This document shows, piece by piece, positions 33,353-45,040 of a stretch of 64,000 nt of DNA. The position numbers and the translations under genes are program-made. The stretch is from the NCBI GenBank assembly GCA_008704415.1, contig VXIS01000165.1, positions 1 through 64,000 on the forward strand, given 5' to 3'. Source of the stretch: Sphaerosporella brunnea (taxonomy: Eukaryota; Ascomycota; Pezizomycetes; Pezizales; Pyronemataceae). The stretch's first letter is position 1; every line of letters begins with the position of its first letter. The notes below the pieces were generated by a model, which was not told where the DNA came from, ran no database searches, and worked only from the letters and a program-made list of their open reading frames with translations.

Positions 33353-34047
33353 TATATCGTCTGTCTTGTTTCGATCTCCAGGTTGGTAGATGGTGTTGTC
33401 GTATCGTGAATACTGTGGTGGTGGGTGATGTGCAGGAAGTGATGGCGAAAGTCAAACGCGGTTGTTGAAGAGGCGTTCGCCGTGTCGCGTAATGTTGCTT
33501 GGCGTCACAACGGCTTTTGCCGTGGCTTGGCAAAGTGATTCGAGTGATGTTTAATGACTGACTGTAGAGCTCGCATCCTACCTGACCAGAAACTGTTTTT
33601 GAGCCCACATTCCTCAAAATTATGAGCATTAGAATGGGTTTTCACTGGGACACCTTGCTACGAAAGGTGATGCGCCTTGCGCTTTTGACATTGCAGGTTT
33701 AGTTTTGAGTGACCCAAGGTGACTCGAAGGAGTCCCGACTGATCTAAAGGAAGTTGAAGAATGATGATATTTTTGGTTTGCAGGCACAGGCGCTTTTCTC
33801 TCTTTTTTACTCAGGGTGCGCCCTACCGGAAAGCCAGCCTTTCGTACGAAATACTATGGTAAGCTTAAAAAGCAATAACTACATGTACGTTGTCTCTGAT
33901 GTCTGTATTTCTACTTCGGATGCAGCCTCAAGGATCACAGTCATGGGCCTAGTGCCAACGAACACTTTTCATAGCTACCAAAACCCCAATATCTCTAAAT
34001 TACATAATACTTGATTCCCCTTTTCCCGTTAAAGTGCTTCCCTCCTC
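33353..34047. other. Intergenic between Nup159 and FAD oxidase
   Basis: Nearly 700 bp. It holds the Nup159 promoter and the 3' flank of the FAD oxidase locus. Short ORFs show no recognisable similarity. Confidence 0.5.
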
Positions 34048-35621
34048 TCACGGAAGCAGCTCGAATCCACCAATCTTCTGGAACACGCCCTTAGGATCGT
34101 ATCCCTTTGCTACCTCCTTCAAGAATCGAACATTCTTTTCTCCATAGCCCTTGATAATCTCTTGGTCATTCATGAAAAGGAAATCGTTGGAGACCTCTCT
34201 TTCTCGCCATCTCAGCAATGTCATCCAAAAGCTTGTTCGTGATAGACAACACCCACTCGTCGTCAGACTGATTAAGCCAAGAGGTCGTCATATTTATCCA
34301 TATCTGCGGCTCTGATTCAACGCCGAGGACATTGCCTCCTATTTCCTCGCCTTTCTTCACCATGGACACCGCCATGGATTAATATAGGAGCGCGGCAGCG
34401 ATGCCTTCGACGGCGTCTCCATCTCTCCGTAAAAAGTGCTAGGACGTCGTTGTACAGCTCCTTGCCGATTCCGAAGCTGAGTGTGCGCATTTTTTGTCTG
34501 TAGGTGGTCATCAGTACCTCCTTCTGCCCGCAAACAAGTTTCACTCACCTCATCGGCCCTCTAGCCTAATCATACGCAACCAAACCATATCCTTCAGGGC
34601 CGTTTTCTTGGTAGTATCCATAGATGGCCCAAGCTCCTTGAAGGCAGCTAAAGACTCTGGATTCTCAGTGTCTTGATGAAACGCATACATTTGCTGTTTC
34701 CCATCATCCCCCCAGCAAAAAAGCGGCACAAGCGCCGCTTTCGGGTCCAGCGGCTGCTTGTTGTTCTCGGAGTTGAGCAGTGCGTCCACAACGGCACCAT
34801 ACTTATCCGAGGAATATGTCATCACACCGCCCCAGATACCATCGGCTCCGTGAATGGTGTACATATCGAAGCGGGTTACGATGCCGAAATTGTTGCTACC
34901 GCCCTTGAGGGCCTTGAAGAGCTTTGGGTGCTCGTCCGCAGACCCGATTACGATACTATCGTCCGCCAAAACCACCTCAAAGCTCTTGACCTGAGCGCAA
35001 GCCATTCCGTGGCTGCCGCTGTAGAACGGATTTCCGCCGCCAGTGATGAGCCCGCTCACGCCAACCGTTGGTATTCTTCCGCCAATAGTTGCAAGGTCGA
35101 AGGGCTTCAGAAATCCGTACACATCGTTCCAGCGGCTCCCGGCGCCAAAGGAGACGACCTTCTTATCTACGCTTAGAGAGAAACTGTTGAATCTTTGCAA
35201 AGAGAGGAGCACCCCGCCATCAGAGCTGGAAGCACAGGGGAAGCTCGCATGCCCTCCGCCTCGAACGGCGAAGTCGATTGAGAAGAATGTGAGGACATTG
35301 AGACCTTTTGCGACCTCCTCGGCGGAGCTGGACAGGAATGTCAAGGCCGCCGGAAGCCATGCCCTCGTCGACCTAGGGTAACTGAATCAAGAATTGCTGC
35401 CGGCAAATTGGGGGGTCTGGCGCTTACCAATTCACCTGCTGAACAGCGGTGTACTTCTCGTCCCCCGGTCGCAACGTCGAGTGGGGGAAGAGAAGTGAGA
35501 GCACAAAGTTTCCAACAGATTTCAAGCGGTTGGCATGTGAAAGTGCGGCCGAAACCTGGGCCAAATCGGATTGGCTGAGTCCCAGCTGGGCAGCAACCTC
35601 AAGAACGGAAGCGGGCTTCAT
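34048..35621 (-). pseudogene. Berberine-bridge-type FAD-linked oxidase with frameshifts
   Basis: Exon 1 (35428-35621, from MKPASVLEVAAQLGL) joins exon 2 (from 35381) through a 46-nt intron. The FAD-binding PCMH part is intact: DFAVRGGGHASFP (flavin-site His), LATIGGRIPTVGVSGLITGG and GSNNFGIVTRFD. The C-terminal BBE end (KGYDPKGVFQKIGGFELLP) is also present. Between them the frame breaks at least three times: in a T5 run near 34433, at AATCC|ATG near 34372, and in AGAAAGAGAGG near 34195. The exon junction at 34490-34560 also cannot be read cleanly. Either a decaying gene or uncorrected single-base consensus errors. No signal peptide is seen. Family role: oxidation of carbohydrates or secondary metabolites with bound FAD. 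Confidence 0.75.
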
Positions 35622-35767
35622 GTTTGACTCGTTGTTGTAAGGCAGGAAAGCAAAGAAAACGAAGCTCCTCTCCCGCCTTTTATCTGCTGTGCTTGACCGG
35701 TGTACAGTATCTTCTTCCTCGCGTAGGAGCTCCTGCTCTGCCAATGGATGGATCGGCAGCCTGAATA

Positions 35768-35910
35768 GGGCCGCTCAGACGGGCGTTTTTGACTTGGATA
35801 TCCGAATTTTCAACCGGCTGTTTATCGATGTTTGTAAGCCATTTGACGCCGAAACTGGCCTTAAATCCATAAACGTCGAAAAAAAAAATAAACGCCTGTC
35901 TGAGCGGCCC
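35768..35910. mobile_element. 143-bp MITE with TIRs and TA flanks
   Basis: The left end GGGCCGCTCAGACGGGCGTTT and the right end AAACGCCTGTCTGAGCGGCCC are inverted copies with one mismatch in 21. TA lies on both outer sides (35766-35767 and 35911-35912). No ORF. It sits about 145 bp upstream of the FAD oxidase start. Confidence 0.8.
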
Positions 35911-36132
35911 TAATAAGAATTCCAGTAACTGAACGTTTTCGTATCTACCAGCAAGGCTGAGTTGTGCAAGCCCAACCAAGCAAACACCAAGCACCTGGTG
36001 TGATAGTTAGCGGAGCTTAGTACAGTAAACCCATGCCAATCACTCGCTACCTATACTCCGGCGGCCCCGTTGATCCCCGAACACCTTTTTCCTATCTACA
36101 GAAACAAACGCCGATCAATTGGACGGCCCAAA

Positions 36133-36738
36133 ATGATCTTCGCCACGATCAACCTTGCACTCGTCTTCGCCATCGTATTCGCGTACGTCGGCGCTGAACA
36201 ATACCTCCGTCATACCACGCCTTTTGTGCCCACCATCTGGCGTCAACCGTTGAATAAACTTACCTGCACCACCGGCCCAGCAACCACTGAGGCTCCCCTC
36301 ATCTCCGTCCCCGGCTTCGAGCTCCCACCGCCAACAGATCTGCCCAACTCCATCTACCACTCGGTTCTCTGGACCATCGTCGTGCTCGCCGTTGCCGCCA
36401 TAATCTACGTCACTGCGGTCTACTTCTGGAGATGGCTTTCCAAGCTGCGATGGCGCTGGAAGTTGGGAAGCGAATATGAACACGAGCTCCGTGAATCAAG
36501 GGTGGAGGTTGGAGAGAGTGCGGGATGGAGCGATGTTGGAAGTATGGAGAGGGCGGTACATTATGTGGACAGGAGAGCGGGGCTTTGGTGGCGGTCGGAG
36601 TACGCAGAGAGTCCCACGGGAAGGACCAGTACGAGCCAGGATAGCATTGGGCGGGCAAGTGCGGTGTCGGATGGAGGAAGTGCGAGAGAGAGGGGATCTA
36701 TGAGGAGCGGTTCATTTGAGATTGAGCTGGAGGTGTAG
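36133..36738 (+). CDS. Two-TM hypothetical membrane protein
   Basis: Intronless, 201 aa from the ATG at 36133. Two hydrophobic helices are seen: IFATINLALVFAIVFAYVG (residues ~2-20) and SVLWTIVVLAVAAIIYVTAV (about 80-100). Between them is a Thr/Pro-rich loop with one Cys; the first helix could instead be a signal anchor. After the second helix comes a basic WRWLSKLRWRWK patch and a Ser/Arg/Glu-rich tail. I do not recognise a family. The composition and long open frame make it likely to be real. Confidence 0.55.
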   Translation: MIFATINLALVFAIVFAYVGAEQYLRHTTPFVPTIWRQPLNKLTCTTGPATTEAPLISVPGFELPPPTDLPNSIYHSVLWTIVVLAVAAIIYVTAVYFWRWLSKLRWRWKLGSEYEHELRESRVEVGESAGWSDVGSMERAVHYVDRRAGLWWRSEYAESPTGRTSTSQDSIGRASAVSDGGSARERGSMRSGSFEIELEV

Positions 36739-39313
36739 GCGGCGGAACATTAATTGAGGTATGGGAGCTGTGCGGAGCTATGCGTATTCGTTTGCTTGTC
36801 TTTTTGCTATAATGGATCGTTGTTGGAAGCGTCGCTGACCATGGTGAAGCATCTCGAAACACTGGAAGCAACACTCCCGACCAAAACCCGTCTAGAACTC
36901 CACCATGCCAGATGAAGAAGCCTATAGAGTCTCAAGCGATGAGTTTCAAAGCCAGGATCAACGGCTGTATACTCCGCTGAATCCTCATAGCTACTCTCCT
37001 GAGAATAAGAAAACCCAAGCTCTCATCGTATGTACCAAGATGCACATTCCTCTGAGCAGCCAAACTATCTGAGGGGTAACATACATCCTGGAAGCGAACA
37101 TGCCCATCTTCTTACGGGAGCGGCTAGCATCCCACGCGGTGTATATAGCTCGATGAGAAGAAAGCGTCGCCACGCAAGCCTCCACGAGTAGCCGGTCAGT
37201 CCGGTCAACTCTGTCAGCGTTACGAGTAGTTGATATGCAAGACAGGTTTTTCGGCCTTGTGTGTGTGTGTGTGTGCCAGTATCGTCTTGTACACCAGCGC
37301 TTCCGCCCCTTGCTTTATCAGCTCTTTGGGTGTGTCTGGCAGGCCGCAGCTGTTGGTAAAGCCATTGTTGCGAGTGATGGGTCTGTGTTGTAGGGTGGAG
37401 ATATAAACTAGCGCTCTTGTTTCAGCAGATCTCACTCGCGTCCAAGTTCCAACCAATGGCCCAACACTCCATATCCAAGCAGAAGACGACCATTTCTATT
37501 AGGTACTGTACCGCTCAGAGTGGATAGTAATATGTAATAGAGCGCGACCATGGTTTTTTCCACTGGTGGTGGAAAAGCTGGGAGACAAAACCACGGAAAT
37601 TTCAGGGGGAGGCAGAAAGTTGAAAACCTTTGGCTTGCCAAACGCTCTGATGGTAAATTCCAAAACCACGGGTAACCGAACAGGTCCTAAGTGTAAAAAA
37701 AAATTCGACAACTTCTTTTGCAACACAACCTATCAATCACGACCCTATCGCAACATTTGCAGCTCTAAGTTCAACCCCCGAGGTTCCAAACTGAATTGGA
37801 GAGCTTATCAGATCCTTTACACCCCTAGTAGAGATATTTCTCATGTTTTTGCGCCCAGGACACCAAAATCCAGACAGTCGAAGCCCCTAACCCAGCGATC
37901 TTACGACAACATTGGAGACTCTGGAGCTCAACTTTGTTCAGATAGGCGAACCAACAAAAAGAGAGTACCAGAAGACCCAGGAGAGTTTTTCTCCCTCTCA
38001 CTCAAAAGTTTTTTTTTATATCCACGGACCTGCTTCTGTGCACCGGACCGTTTTCACCATACAAAGTGCTCGACTTTTCGTTCTCTAAAACGGTTTGTTC
38101 TCATTTCGGCAAGATAAGATAAATATGTTCCATGAAACTGCTTCTCTGGCTCTTTGCCAGAACATATTTTGATTCTCTGCATGAGGCGTATCTAGTACCC
38201 AGAACCTCCACATGGCCTGCCTACCCTCCGCCGCTCTTGGTTGAGCCTGGCTCCGCAAGCCCACGGCACCCCCAGATTATGCACCTTACACTGCCAGTAG
38301 TGCTATGAATTTTGTACTTGAATAACTCTTGCATTCCTGGAGAATAGTCAATTCTCATAACTAGCGCATTATAAAAGCTATGCGCATCGCAAAATGAGTG
38401 CGCATTACTAACTATTGTAACTGGATCTGTAACGCTGTCGGACCGTTATCCCCCCCCCCCCCCGGAAAGTTTCTTACAGTAAGTAATCCTATACTGGCAT
38501 GATATCTGAAGATTCTAGGAGCGTACTTGGAAAAAAATAAATTGCGGGGACTTGTTGGTATCCATGACCCCCCCAGCTTAGGTACCATAGCTCAAAATTG
38601 TTCGTCTCTCCTGAGTTCCCGGCACGGAGCTTCCTAGCCATTCCAAAATTATTTCCTAGCCAACGGCGGTCTATAGAAGAAGAGTCCGTTCAGAGCCATC
38701 TGGACATCTTATGGCCTCCCTAGGCATGCCCGGTGTGCTCCGAAAATAGTTGGAAGTCACCTCAGCAGTACATACACCGATATTGCCGGTGGGTTGGGAT
38801 AGGAAACACGAGACTCTTCAATATGTATATATATATATATAACACGTCTCTTTTTCAAATGGCTAGAAGAAGATCAGTTGCAGTGAGTGTGGGCGAGTGA
38901 CCCAGCATGATCCCTCTTCAGAGACAAAAAATCCAGTTTGAAACGTTCGAAAACTCGAGGATAGTTATATCCCCATCTATCACTGCTATGAGGGCTCGTG
39001 AGAGGTTCATCGTTTATCATTTCTCAGTTATGCAGTGGGAGGGCTGATGTTCTTGAAATTCCAGGCCAGTGACGGTGAAACTGGTCCGAATACGTCGTGG
39101 TGGCTTTTCAGGCGTCTGGTAACTGCTTGCGATCATGTATCTGGGCTAATAAGCTGGACCTTTCGAACCTCATAGGGTCTTGGAAAGTGGGCATCCAAAA
39201 TCAGCACGAATACCACTACGCAGCAGCCTGTGATCCAAGAGGGACCCCCCCCCTCGTGTTGTGGGATATCAATACTTCTACTGTCTGACTTTCCGCCCCA
39301 TGTTTTTCCCCTT
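36739..39313. other. Gene-poor stretch
   Basis: About 2.6 kb. At 36905 an ATG opens a 40-codon frame ending at a GTATGT donor (37027), which could be an orphan first exon. There is a GT dinucleotide tract (37258-37275), a 14-C run (38450-38463) and a TATATATA tract (38823-38840). The 183-codon frame at about 37.6-38.1 kb has no ATG at its start and no recognisable motif. I see no convincing gene. Confidence 0.5.
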
Positions 39314-39973
39314 CTATTCGGCTTTGGCGCCATATCTGGCTCTGTATTCCTTCATGTTCTCCCGCGCCTCGCCCTCCACTCCCTCGATCAGATCTGCTAG
39401 CGTCAAGATGGGCACCACGGTGACACCCGTCTCCCTCCTGACCGCCTGAATGGCACTCTCATCCCCATCCTCCACCAGCCTCTCCTGCCTATCCAGTGCA
39501 ATTACAATCCCCGCCAACTCTCCTCCGGCCGCGGTGATGATGCCCATCGCCTCCCTGATCGCAGTGCCGGCAGTGATAACATCGTCCACCACCAACACAC
39601 GCTTCCCCTTCAAGTCTGCGCCGACGATCGTCCCGCCCTCACCGTGGGCCTTTGCTTCCTTCCGGTTAAAGGCGTACCCGATGTTCGCGAAGCGCACCGG
39701 GTCGAGCGTGTACAGCGCGGTGGCGGTGGTGGAGGCAAGCGGGATGCCCTTGTACGCCGGGCCAAAAACGACATCGAATTCTAGCGAGGACTCGGCGATG
39801 GTGTTGGCGTAGGCGTTTGCCAGCGTGGAGAGCAGCGCGGCAGTGTTGAAGCCGCCCGCGTTGAAGAAGTATGGCGACACACGGCCGGACTTCAGCGTGT
39901 ACGTGCCGAATTTGAGGATTTTGTTCTCGATGCTGGTCGCGATCAACGCGGTTTTGTGGGCGGGGAGAGACAT
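39314..39973 (-). CDS. ura5: Orotate phosphoribosyltransferase
   Basis: Intronless, 219 aa from the ATG at 39973. It makes orotidine 5'-phosphate from orotate and PRPP in pyrimidine synthesis, in the cytosol. Visible family marks: KFGTYTLKSGRVSPYFFNAG at the N terminus, FDVVFGPAYKGIPLA, the catalytic loop AFNRKEAKAHGEGG and the PRPP-binding RVLVVDDVITAGTAIREA. Length agrees with yeast Ura5/Ura10 (about 225 aa). An in-frame upstream extension exists but is Pro/His-rich and unlike the family, so the 39973 start is preferred. Confidence 0.95.
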   Translation of the reverse strand: MSLPAHKTALIATSIENKILKFGTYTLKSGRVSPYFFNAGGFNTAALLSTLANAYANTIAESSLEFDVVFGPAYKGIPLASTTATALYTLDPVRFANIGYAFNRKEAKAHGEGGTIVGADLKGKRVLVVDDVITAGTAIREAMGIITAAGGELAGIVIALDRQERLVEDGDESAIQAVRRETGVTVVPILTLADLIEGVEGEARENMKEYRARYGAKAE

Positions 39974-40360
39974 GGCGGCGGTGGCGGTGTGATTGGGAGG
40001 GGGTTTGTGGGGGAGTGCCGGCTGGTGACCTCGTGAAGAATTTGGGTTTTCTTTGCATGGCGGGGGGCTTTGGTGGGGCTTATCTCGGGGGTGGGGGGGG
40101 ATCTGATAACGAGATCGGATGGGGGGCAGGGATGGATGGTTGTGGGAAGCCGAGCCGATGACTTCTTGTGGAATGGGGAAGCGTACGAATGGAATGCCCC
40201 ACACAACTCGATCCGGGGAAGAACACAATCGATGCCAACACCTTCGGCTCCCCCCGGTAACTCCACACACACGGCAATAATACCCGGGGAAAACAGCGAT
40301 ATTGGGATCTCTGGGACTTGACGGTCCCCTCCACAGTTTTAGTGTTCTCCACACTCCGGT
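39974..40360. other. Upstream of ura5
   Basis: About 390 bp with G-rich tracts. The missing 5' end of the adjacent Hsp70-like locus would be expected here, but I find no phosphate-loop coding sequence in it. Confidence 0.5.
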
Positions 40361-42498
40361 TTAGAGGAATTCCGTGATCTAGCTCTCCCCCAGGAATCGT
40401 TGATCCCAAAAACGACATGCTTGGATGGAAGGGTCTTCAAAGTCTCAACAAAGGTTGCGTACCCCAACGACCCGAACCTTCCACCACTGTGGGGATTCGA
40501 AGCCGAGTAGGCGGGGCTGCACCAACCACATATTCAATACCGTCGAGTTTGGGCATTCAAGACCTTCCTGGAGCCGGAAAATACTCCTATGTTTGAAGCG
40601 CCACCTGGAAAAACACTTGCGAACGTCGTCCACGACTTTTGGCAGGGTGTTTATCAGCACCTTATACAAGTGCTTACCAGCGAAGGATGGTCGCCGCAGA
40701 TGGTGAACTATCAGTTTTTGTTTACCGTGCCTGCACCCTTTAGTAGCCTGGCGATCGAGGCTTTTAAACGGATAATTTCCGGCACTGGATTTGCGAGGCA
40801 CGGATTCCAAGTAGAGATTACTGAGCCGGAGGCGGCGGCCCTATACACGTTGAGGAATCAGCCGTCTCTGAGAACCAGGCCTGCTGGCTTTCAGGTGTGT
40901 GGATGAGGCTTTTCGGTCGAATTCAAGAAAATGTTTATTGATTGAAGACAGACAAGGCAAAGCTTCGTCGTCTGTGATGCCGGTGGTGGAACGGTGGTGA
41001 GTTGCTTGCCCACGGGGATGCGAAGTGAGCAGTCGAGTGACCTTTGGTGCAGTATCTATCGTCATATTCCATCACCCAGTCGACGCCGACAATCAGAATG
41101 GAGCAAACGGGAATAGTCACAGGATATCGGTGCGGATCGACCTTCATTGACCAGTACGGCTTTTAGGCGTTTCCTGAGGGATACACTGGGCGAGCGAATC
41201 TTTAAATCACTCACAGATGCTGAAAGGAATCTCCTGCTGGATAATTTTATTCAGCAGAAGGAGTGGTTCAACAAGGAGAGCTATCAGGAAACCATCAACA
41301 TTGAGTTGCCACGCAATGGTGACTTGTATTGTCCGGTGAAAAGGGGAAATTATCTTCCGATAACACGGTTGGTATTATCTGCTATTTACTGTGCGTTGCA
41401 ACAGTTGCTTACTGCTTCATCAGACAGCAGATGCTCGCGTTCTTCTCAGAGCCAATCGCCAAAACATGCCAGTTAGTTGTAGATCATGTGAAGGAATGCA
41501 AGAGCAGGAACTACCAGATAAACGTAAGCGCCCATCACCCATCACAAAGGTCCCTATGCTCTGTGTTTCTGACGCTCGTGTCTTCTTTGCATAGTACGTT
41601 TTCTTAGTCGGTGGTTTCGGCAGTTCGCTCTATCTGGGAGAGTGTCTGCAAAGAAGTCTCCGCAACATCGATCCCAACATCCTGGTTATCAAGCCGCCAG
41701 ATGCGTAAGTTCGTCTTCGATGGCCGTTAGGACCTTGCTTGCTGACTTTCACCAGTCAGCAATCCGTGGTGCTTGGCTGTTTATTCACCCAACTGCAACG
41801 CCTTCGGAGAGATGATGATCCTGTGAAGGTCCGTCTCTGTCGTGCACACTTTGGCGTTGTATGCTCCATGCCATTTAACCCCACCAAACATTCGGAACAC
41901 GAAAAATACATTGAGCCTGTCACCGGACAGGTGCTGGCAAGGGGCCAGATAATGTGGTTAATCCACAAGGTACGTATGACTGCAAGCACATGAGAGCCCC
42001 CAGATGACGTCCGGCCTGCTTCCAAGATGGTGGCTCGGGCTTTCCGGTCATCTTACGCCTCAACGAAGGCGATGTCGCTGGGCAAACGCTAAACCTCAGT
42101 AACAGGGTGATCGAATATCGGACACCACTTCGGCGGATATCGAGCGGACATTGATCCGTTCGTTCAAAACCACTCCCACAATGGCCTGGACCGAGACGTT
42201 AGTGTGCAGCACCGCGTATAGGGCGCCATTACTCCTGGGGCCCAGCGTACAAGAGGTTTGCAAGATGACATCGGACCTACGAAGCTGTGGTCAGAACGAG
42301 TTCCAAAAGTAATACCAGATGACCCCTGGCTTCTGTTGGGCGAAAAAGAAAAGCCACTATCAAGCGAGGTATTCGGTCAAGATGCTGGTTGGTATGGCTG
42401 ACGTCAAGTTTGAGCTGTGGTTTGCGGGAAGGGTCAGAAGTGAACTGTTGAAAATCAGTTGGGAAGCACTGGGGGATAAAGTTGAGTTAAGCGCATAG
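40360..42498 (+). pseudogene. Hsp70-like (actin-like ATPase) gene, 5'-truncated and damaged
   Basis: Plus-strand exons carry the family in order: KVSTKVAYPNDPNLP and LWGFEAE (near 40460-40507), LLTSEGWSPQM-like and ITEPEAAALYTL (40560-40892), SFVVCDAGGGTV (phosphate-2 loop, ~40951-40996), MEQTGIVTGYRCGSTFID, then YVFLVGGFGSSLYL (adenosine motif, ~41595-41636), IMWLIHK|GDRISDTTS, and a C terminus MLVGMADVKFELWF ending near 42498. The N-terminal GIDFGTT-type loop is absent. A T4 run near 41161-41164 puts the following exon (TAFRRFLRD) out of frame, and a TAA interrupts near 42310. The family is a large, divergent fungal Hsp70-like group of unclear role. A decayed copy is likely. Confidence 0.75.
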
Positions 42499-43085
42499 TT
42501 GGAATTTTGTAAGTTTTTTTTTTATTTAGAAAACACAGCCGGGCCGGAAATGTTGGAATACTGGATGATAGGGACCGAGAGGCAAAGTGGATTGGGGCTC
42601 CGTGTAGAGTAGAGAGCGGGCAGTCCCGGTCAGTCCGGGCCGTCCAGCATCAAGAAGCGCATGCGCATGAGCAAACCAGCGAACCAGTGTTTCATGGCCG
42701 AGTGAGCAGCGAAGAAAGGGAACCGCCACCGACGACGCCCCTTCAGACACAGAGAGCCCGGGCTCAGCCCGGCCTCTCATCTGCCAGCTACGGTCATAGA
42801 ACATTGAAAACACATCATCTCTTCTGTCTGCGACCGTTTCCAAGTCGTCGCGGCCGAAAGGGTGCGATTTGCTTCAAAAGCATCCGCTGCTAATAGTCCA
42901 ATTTGAGCCGCACCTCCTTTGAGCCAAGAGCTACATTTTGGCGTTCGCCAATGTTGGCGTTCACCCATTTTGAGTCCTGCACGCATTTGAGAAACAAGGG
43001 GCCTGTGCCTCAATTTTTTTCTGTTAAGATACCGTTGCTGAGATTAGAGGGGATCACTCAACAGAGAGCTTATAAAAGCCGAGCA
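42499..43085. other. Intergenic, no gene seen
   Basis: About 590 bp. Starts with a T9 run after the Hsp70-like remnant. Nothing recognised. Confidence 0.5.
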
Positions 43086-43349
43086 ATGACTGGATATCTT
43101 CACCAGCAGCAACTCACAACACCAGGTGCAATGGATACTATCCCTGAGTATCTCATGGTCTTTTGCAATGATGCAGTCGCAGCAGAGTCAGCGGATGAGT
43201 CAGATTCGGAACCGCCGATTGAGACGAACGAGGGTAGATTCCACGCAAGGCCGATAAAGAGGCCCAACCAAAAGCGATACGATGTGATACTGAAGGATTT
43301 GCAGGAAGTAGGTACCCGATGGGTGTCAAACCGGATGAATATATACTAA
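43086..43349 (+). CDS. Orphan ORF, hypothetical
   Basis: 87 codons from an ATG at 43086, with an acidic middle (ESADESDSEPPIETNEG) and a basic end (RPIKRPNQKRYDVILKDLQE). A GTAGGT donor follows QE, so this could be the first exon of a longer gene; a 96-codon frame from ATG 43427 could be a later part. No family recognised. May be chance. Confidence 0.25.
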   Translation: MTGYLHQQQLTTPGAMDTIPEYLMVFCNDAVAAESADESDSEPPIETNEGRFHARPIKRPNQKRYDVILKDLQEVGTRWVSNRMNIY

Positions 43350-43962
43350 TTCTAAGGAAGTTTTATGCTGGAGACAAAGGGGACTCCTTTAACCTTTGAG
43401 CCCGGAAGCCCTTCTCTCACTGACAAATGAAGGACTTTTTGGAATATATCGTTAAGAAGCCTTTAAAACGGACGACAGTACATTGCATTATCAGATGCCT
43501 ATTTGCAGTAGCCGCGACCTTTCTCCTGGACGAGTCTAAGCGGACGGTTACAACAAGTAACCAGAAATTCCTTCACACGTTCCTATGGGGACCTGGCGAG
43601 GGTGCGGTTGAAGGGACTTTCGACTGTCCGAAGGGTGGGAAAGTCGGGGTACTATCGGATGGATCACTGGGAGGGTTGGGTGTCCGCACCGGCTGTGGCA
43701 CAGGACGCCACAATTGAGTGGACCAAGGCTCGGACGAAATCTCATTCACCGTAAGTGTGCAAAATCGGGTGAGTTGAGACTTAGCGAGTGCCATGAGGAG
43801 CGTTTTCGACCCAAGCAAACTTTAAAGCCCAGAAGCACCATGGCGAAGGTTCTTCCACAGTTCTCCTACGGGTCACCTTCATCAGGTCCGAATAAACGAA
43901 GCCAACATCAATCGCAGACCAGACCGAATCTCTGCCACCGCTGTCCTCGCCTTGACTGTTCA
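43350..43962. other. Uncertain region
   Basis: Contains a 96-codon plus-strand frame (43427-43717) beginning MKDFLEYIVKKPLKR and no other recognisable content. Confidence 0.35.
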
Positions 43963-44571
43963 TTATATATCCACCGTGTACACTCTCCGCCTGTGTGGAA
44001 ATCCAAACCTTTCAATACCTTCCTCTTCGCAATTCTGCATCTGCGGCAAACCAAGATGTCCCCGTATTTCTTCAGCCAGCCGCTCTTGCTGGTACACGAG
44101 TCCGTTCAACTCAATGCAATCTGGCAGTCCTTGTCTATATCTCCATTTTTTCGCGATCTCCAACGCGCTCTGTGTGGCGGGCGACCGCGGGATGAAACGC
44201 GGCAATAACCACAACTCAAGATGCGCAAACAACCGGATTATCGCTGTTAGCTCCTCGTCCACTATATCTATCGCGGATTGCAGCCGGGTCACGAATTCCG
44301 CGATAGTGACGGTAAGACGGCGAGAGGTCGCGACTTTCGCATCATGGGGACAGCTCAAGGCGAACTCCTCCAGATATTTCGACTCCTTATCAAACTGACT
44401 CTCGATGGAACCGGCGCAGGTGTACTCAGGTGGTTGCCGGTCAGGAAGGATGGAGTAAACAAGCTTCAAACCCAACCATTCCAGCTTGTCTTGACGAAAA
44501 CCAAGCTCTTGGACAACCGCATCGGATGCAAAATACGCATTTGTGATTTCGGCGCGCGTAACCTCGGGCAT
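43963..44571 (-). CDS. Hypothetical protein
   Basis: 202 aa from the ATG at 44571, no intron. Predicted largely helical, with heptad-like hydrophobic spacing in FVTRLQSAIDIVDEELTAII and a Trp/Leu-rich patch (LELWLLPRFIP). No membrane segment, signal peptide or known domain. An antisense frame covers part of it, but this strand has the more protein-like composition. No function can be given. Confidence 0.4.
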   Translation of the reverse strand: MPEVTRAEITNAYFASDAVVQELGFRQDKLEWLGLKLVYSILPDRQPPEYTCAGSIESQFDKESKYLEEFALSCPHDAKVATSRRLTVTIAEFVTRLQSAIDIVDEELTAIIRLFAHLELWLLPRFIPRSPATQSALEIAKKWRYRQGLPDCIELNGLVYQQERLAEEIRGHLGLPQMQNCEEEGIERFGFPHRRRVYTVDI

Positions 44572-45040
44572 GAGCGACTGTCGGAGATTGGCACTGTTCG
44601 AGTTAAACCTAGCTCAAGTAACCGAAAAAACGGCTGAAGGGGGTATACAATAATCCGAGGTCCTCGGCGGCCATGCTGTCGGGAAGGATCCGTGGAACAG
44701 CGTGCGGTAAAACAGGTGCGACGTGGTTGAGGATGGCGGGGAGCTTCGATGACCTCTGTGCTGATTCAACCTAATCTAATCTGATCCCATTTAATCTCCG
44801 TCTGCACACAGTCTATCACTCCTCAGCTTTCACGTCAGTACAACAACCGATCCATCCAGCGTCCAGCACCGGCGCGACAGTTAAAAACCAACCGCTCATC
44901 ATGTCAACCCCTCTCGTCCAGCGCCAGTCCTGGCTGCCGAATCCGATGATAAACGGCGATGGCCAGCCGGTAGCTTTTAGTCGCGACAAGGAACTCAACT
45001 ACCGTAAAAACTCGAGAGCAAGAGAATGAGCTACGTCACT
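44572..45040. other. Intergenic, no gene seen
   Basis: Nearly 470 bp with an AATCTAATCTGATCC-type imperfect repeat around 44771-44800. Nothing else recognised. Confidence 0.45.

Noticed and set aside
37566..38117. 183-codon ORF as a gene
   Set aside because: No recognisable motif, weak composition, and it sits in a gene-poor region.
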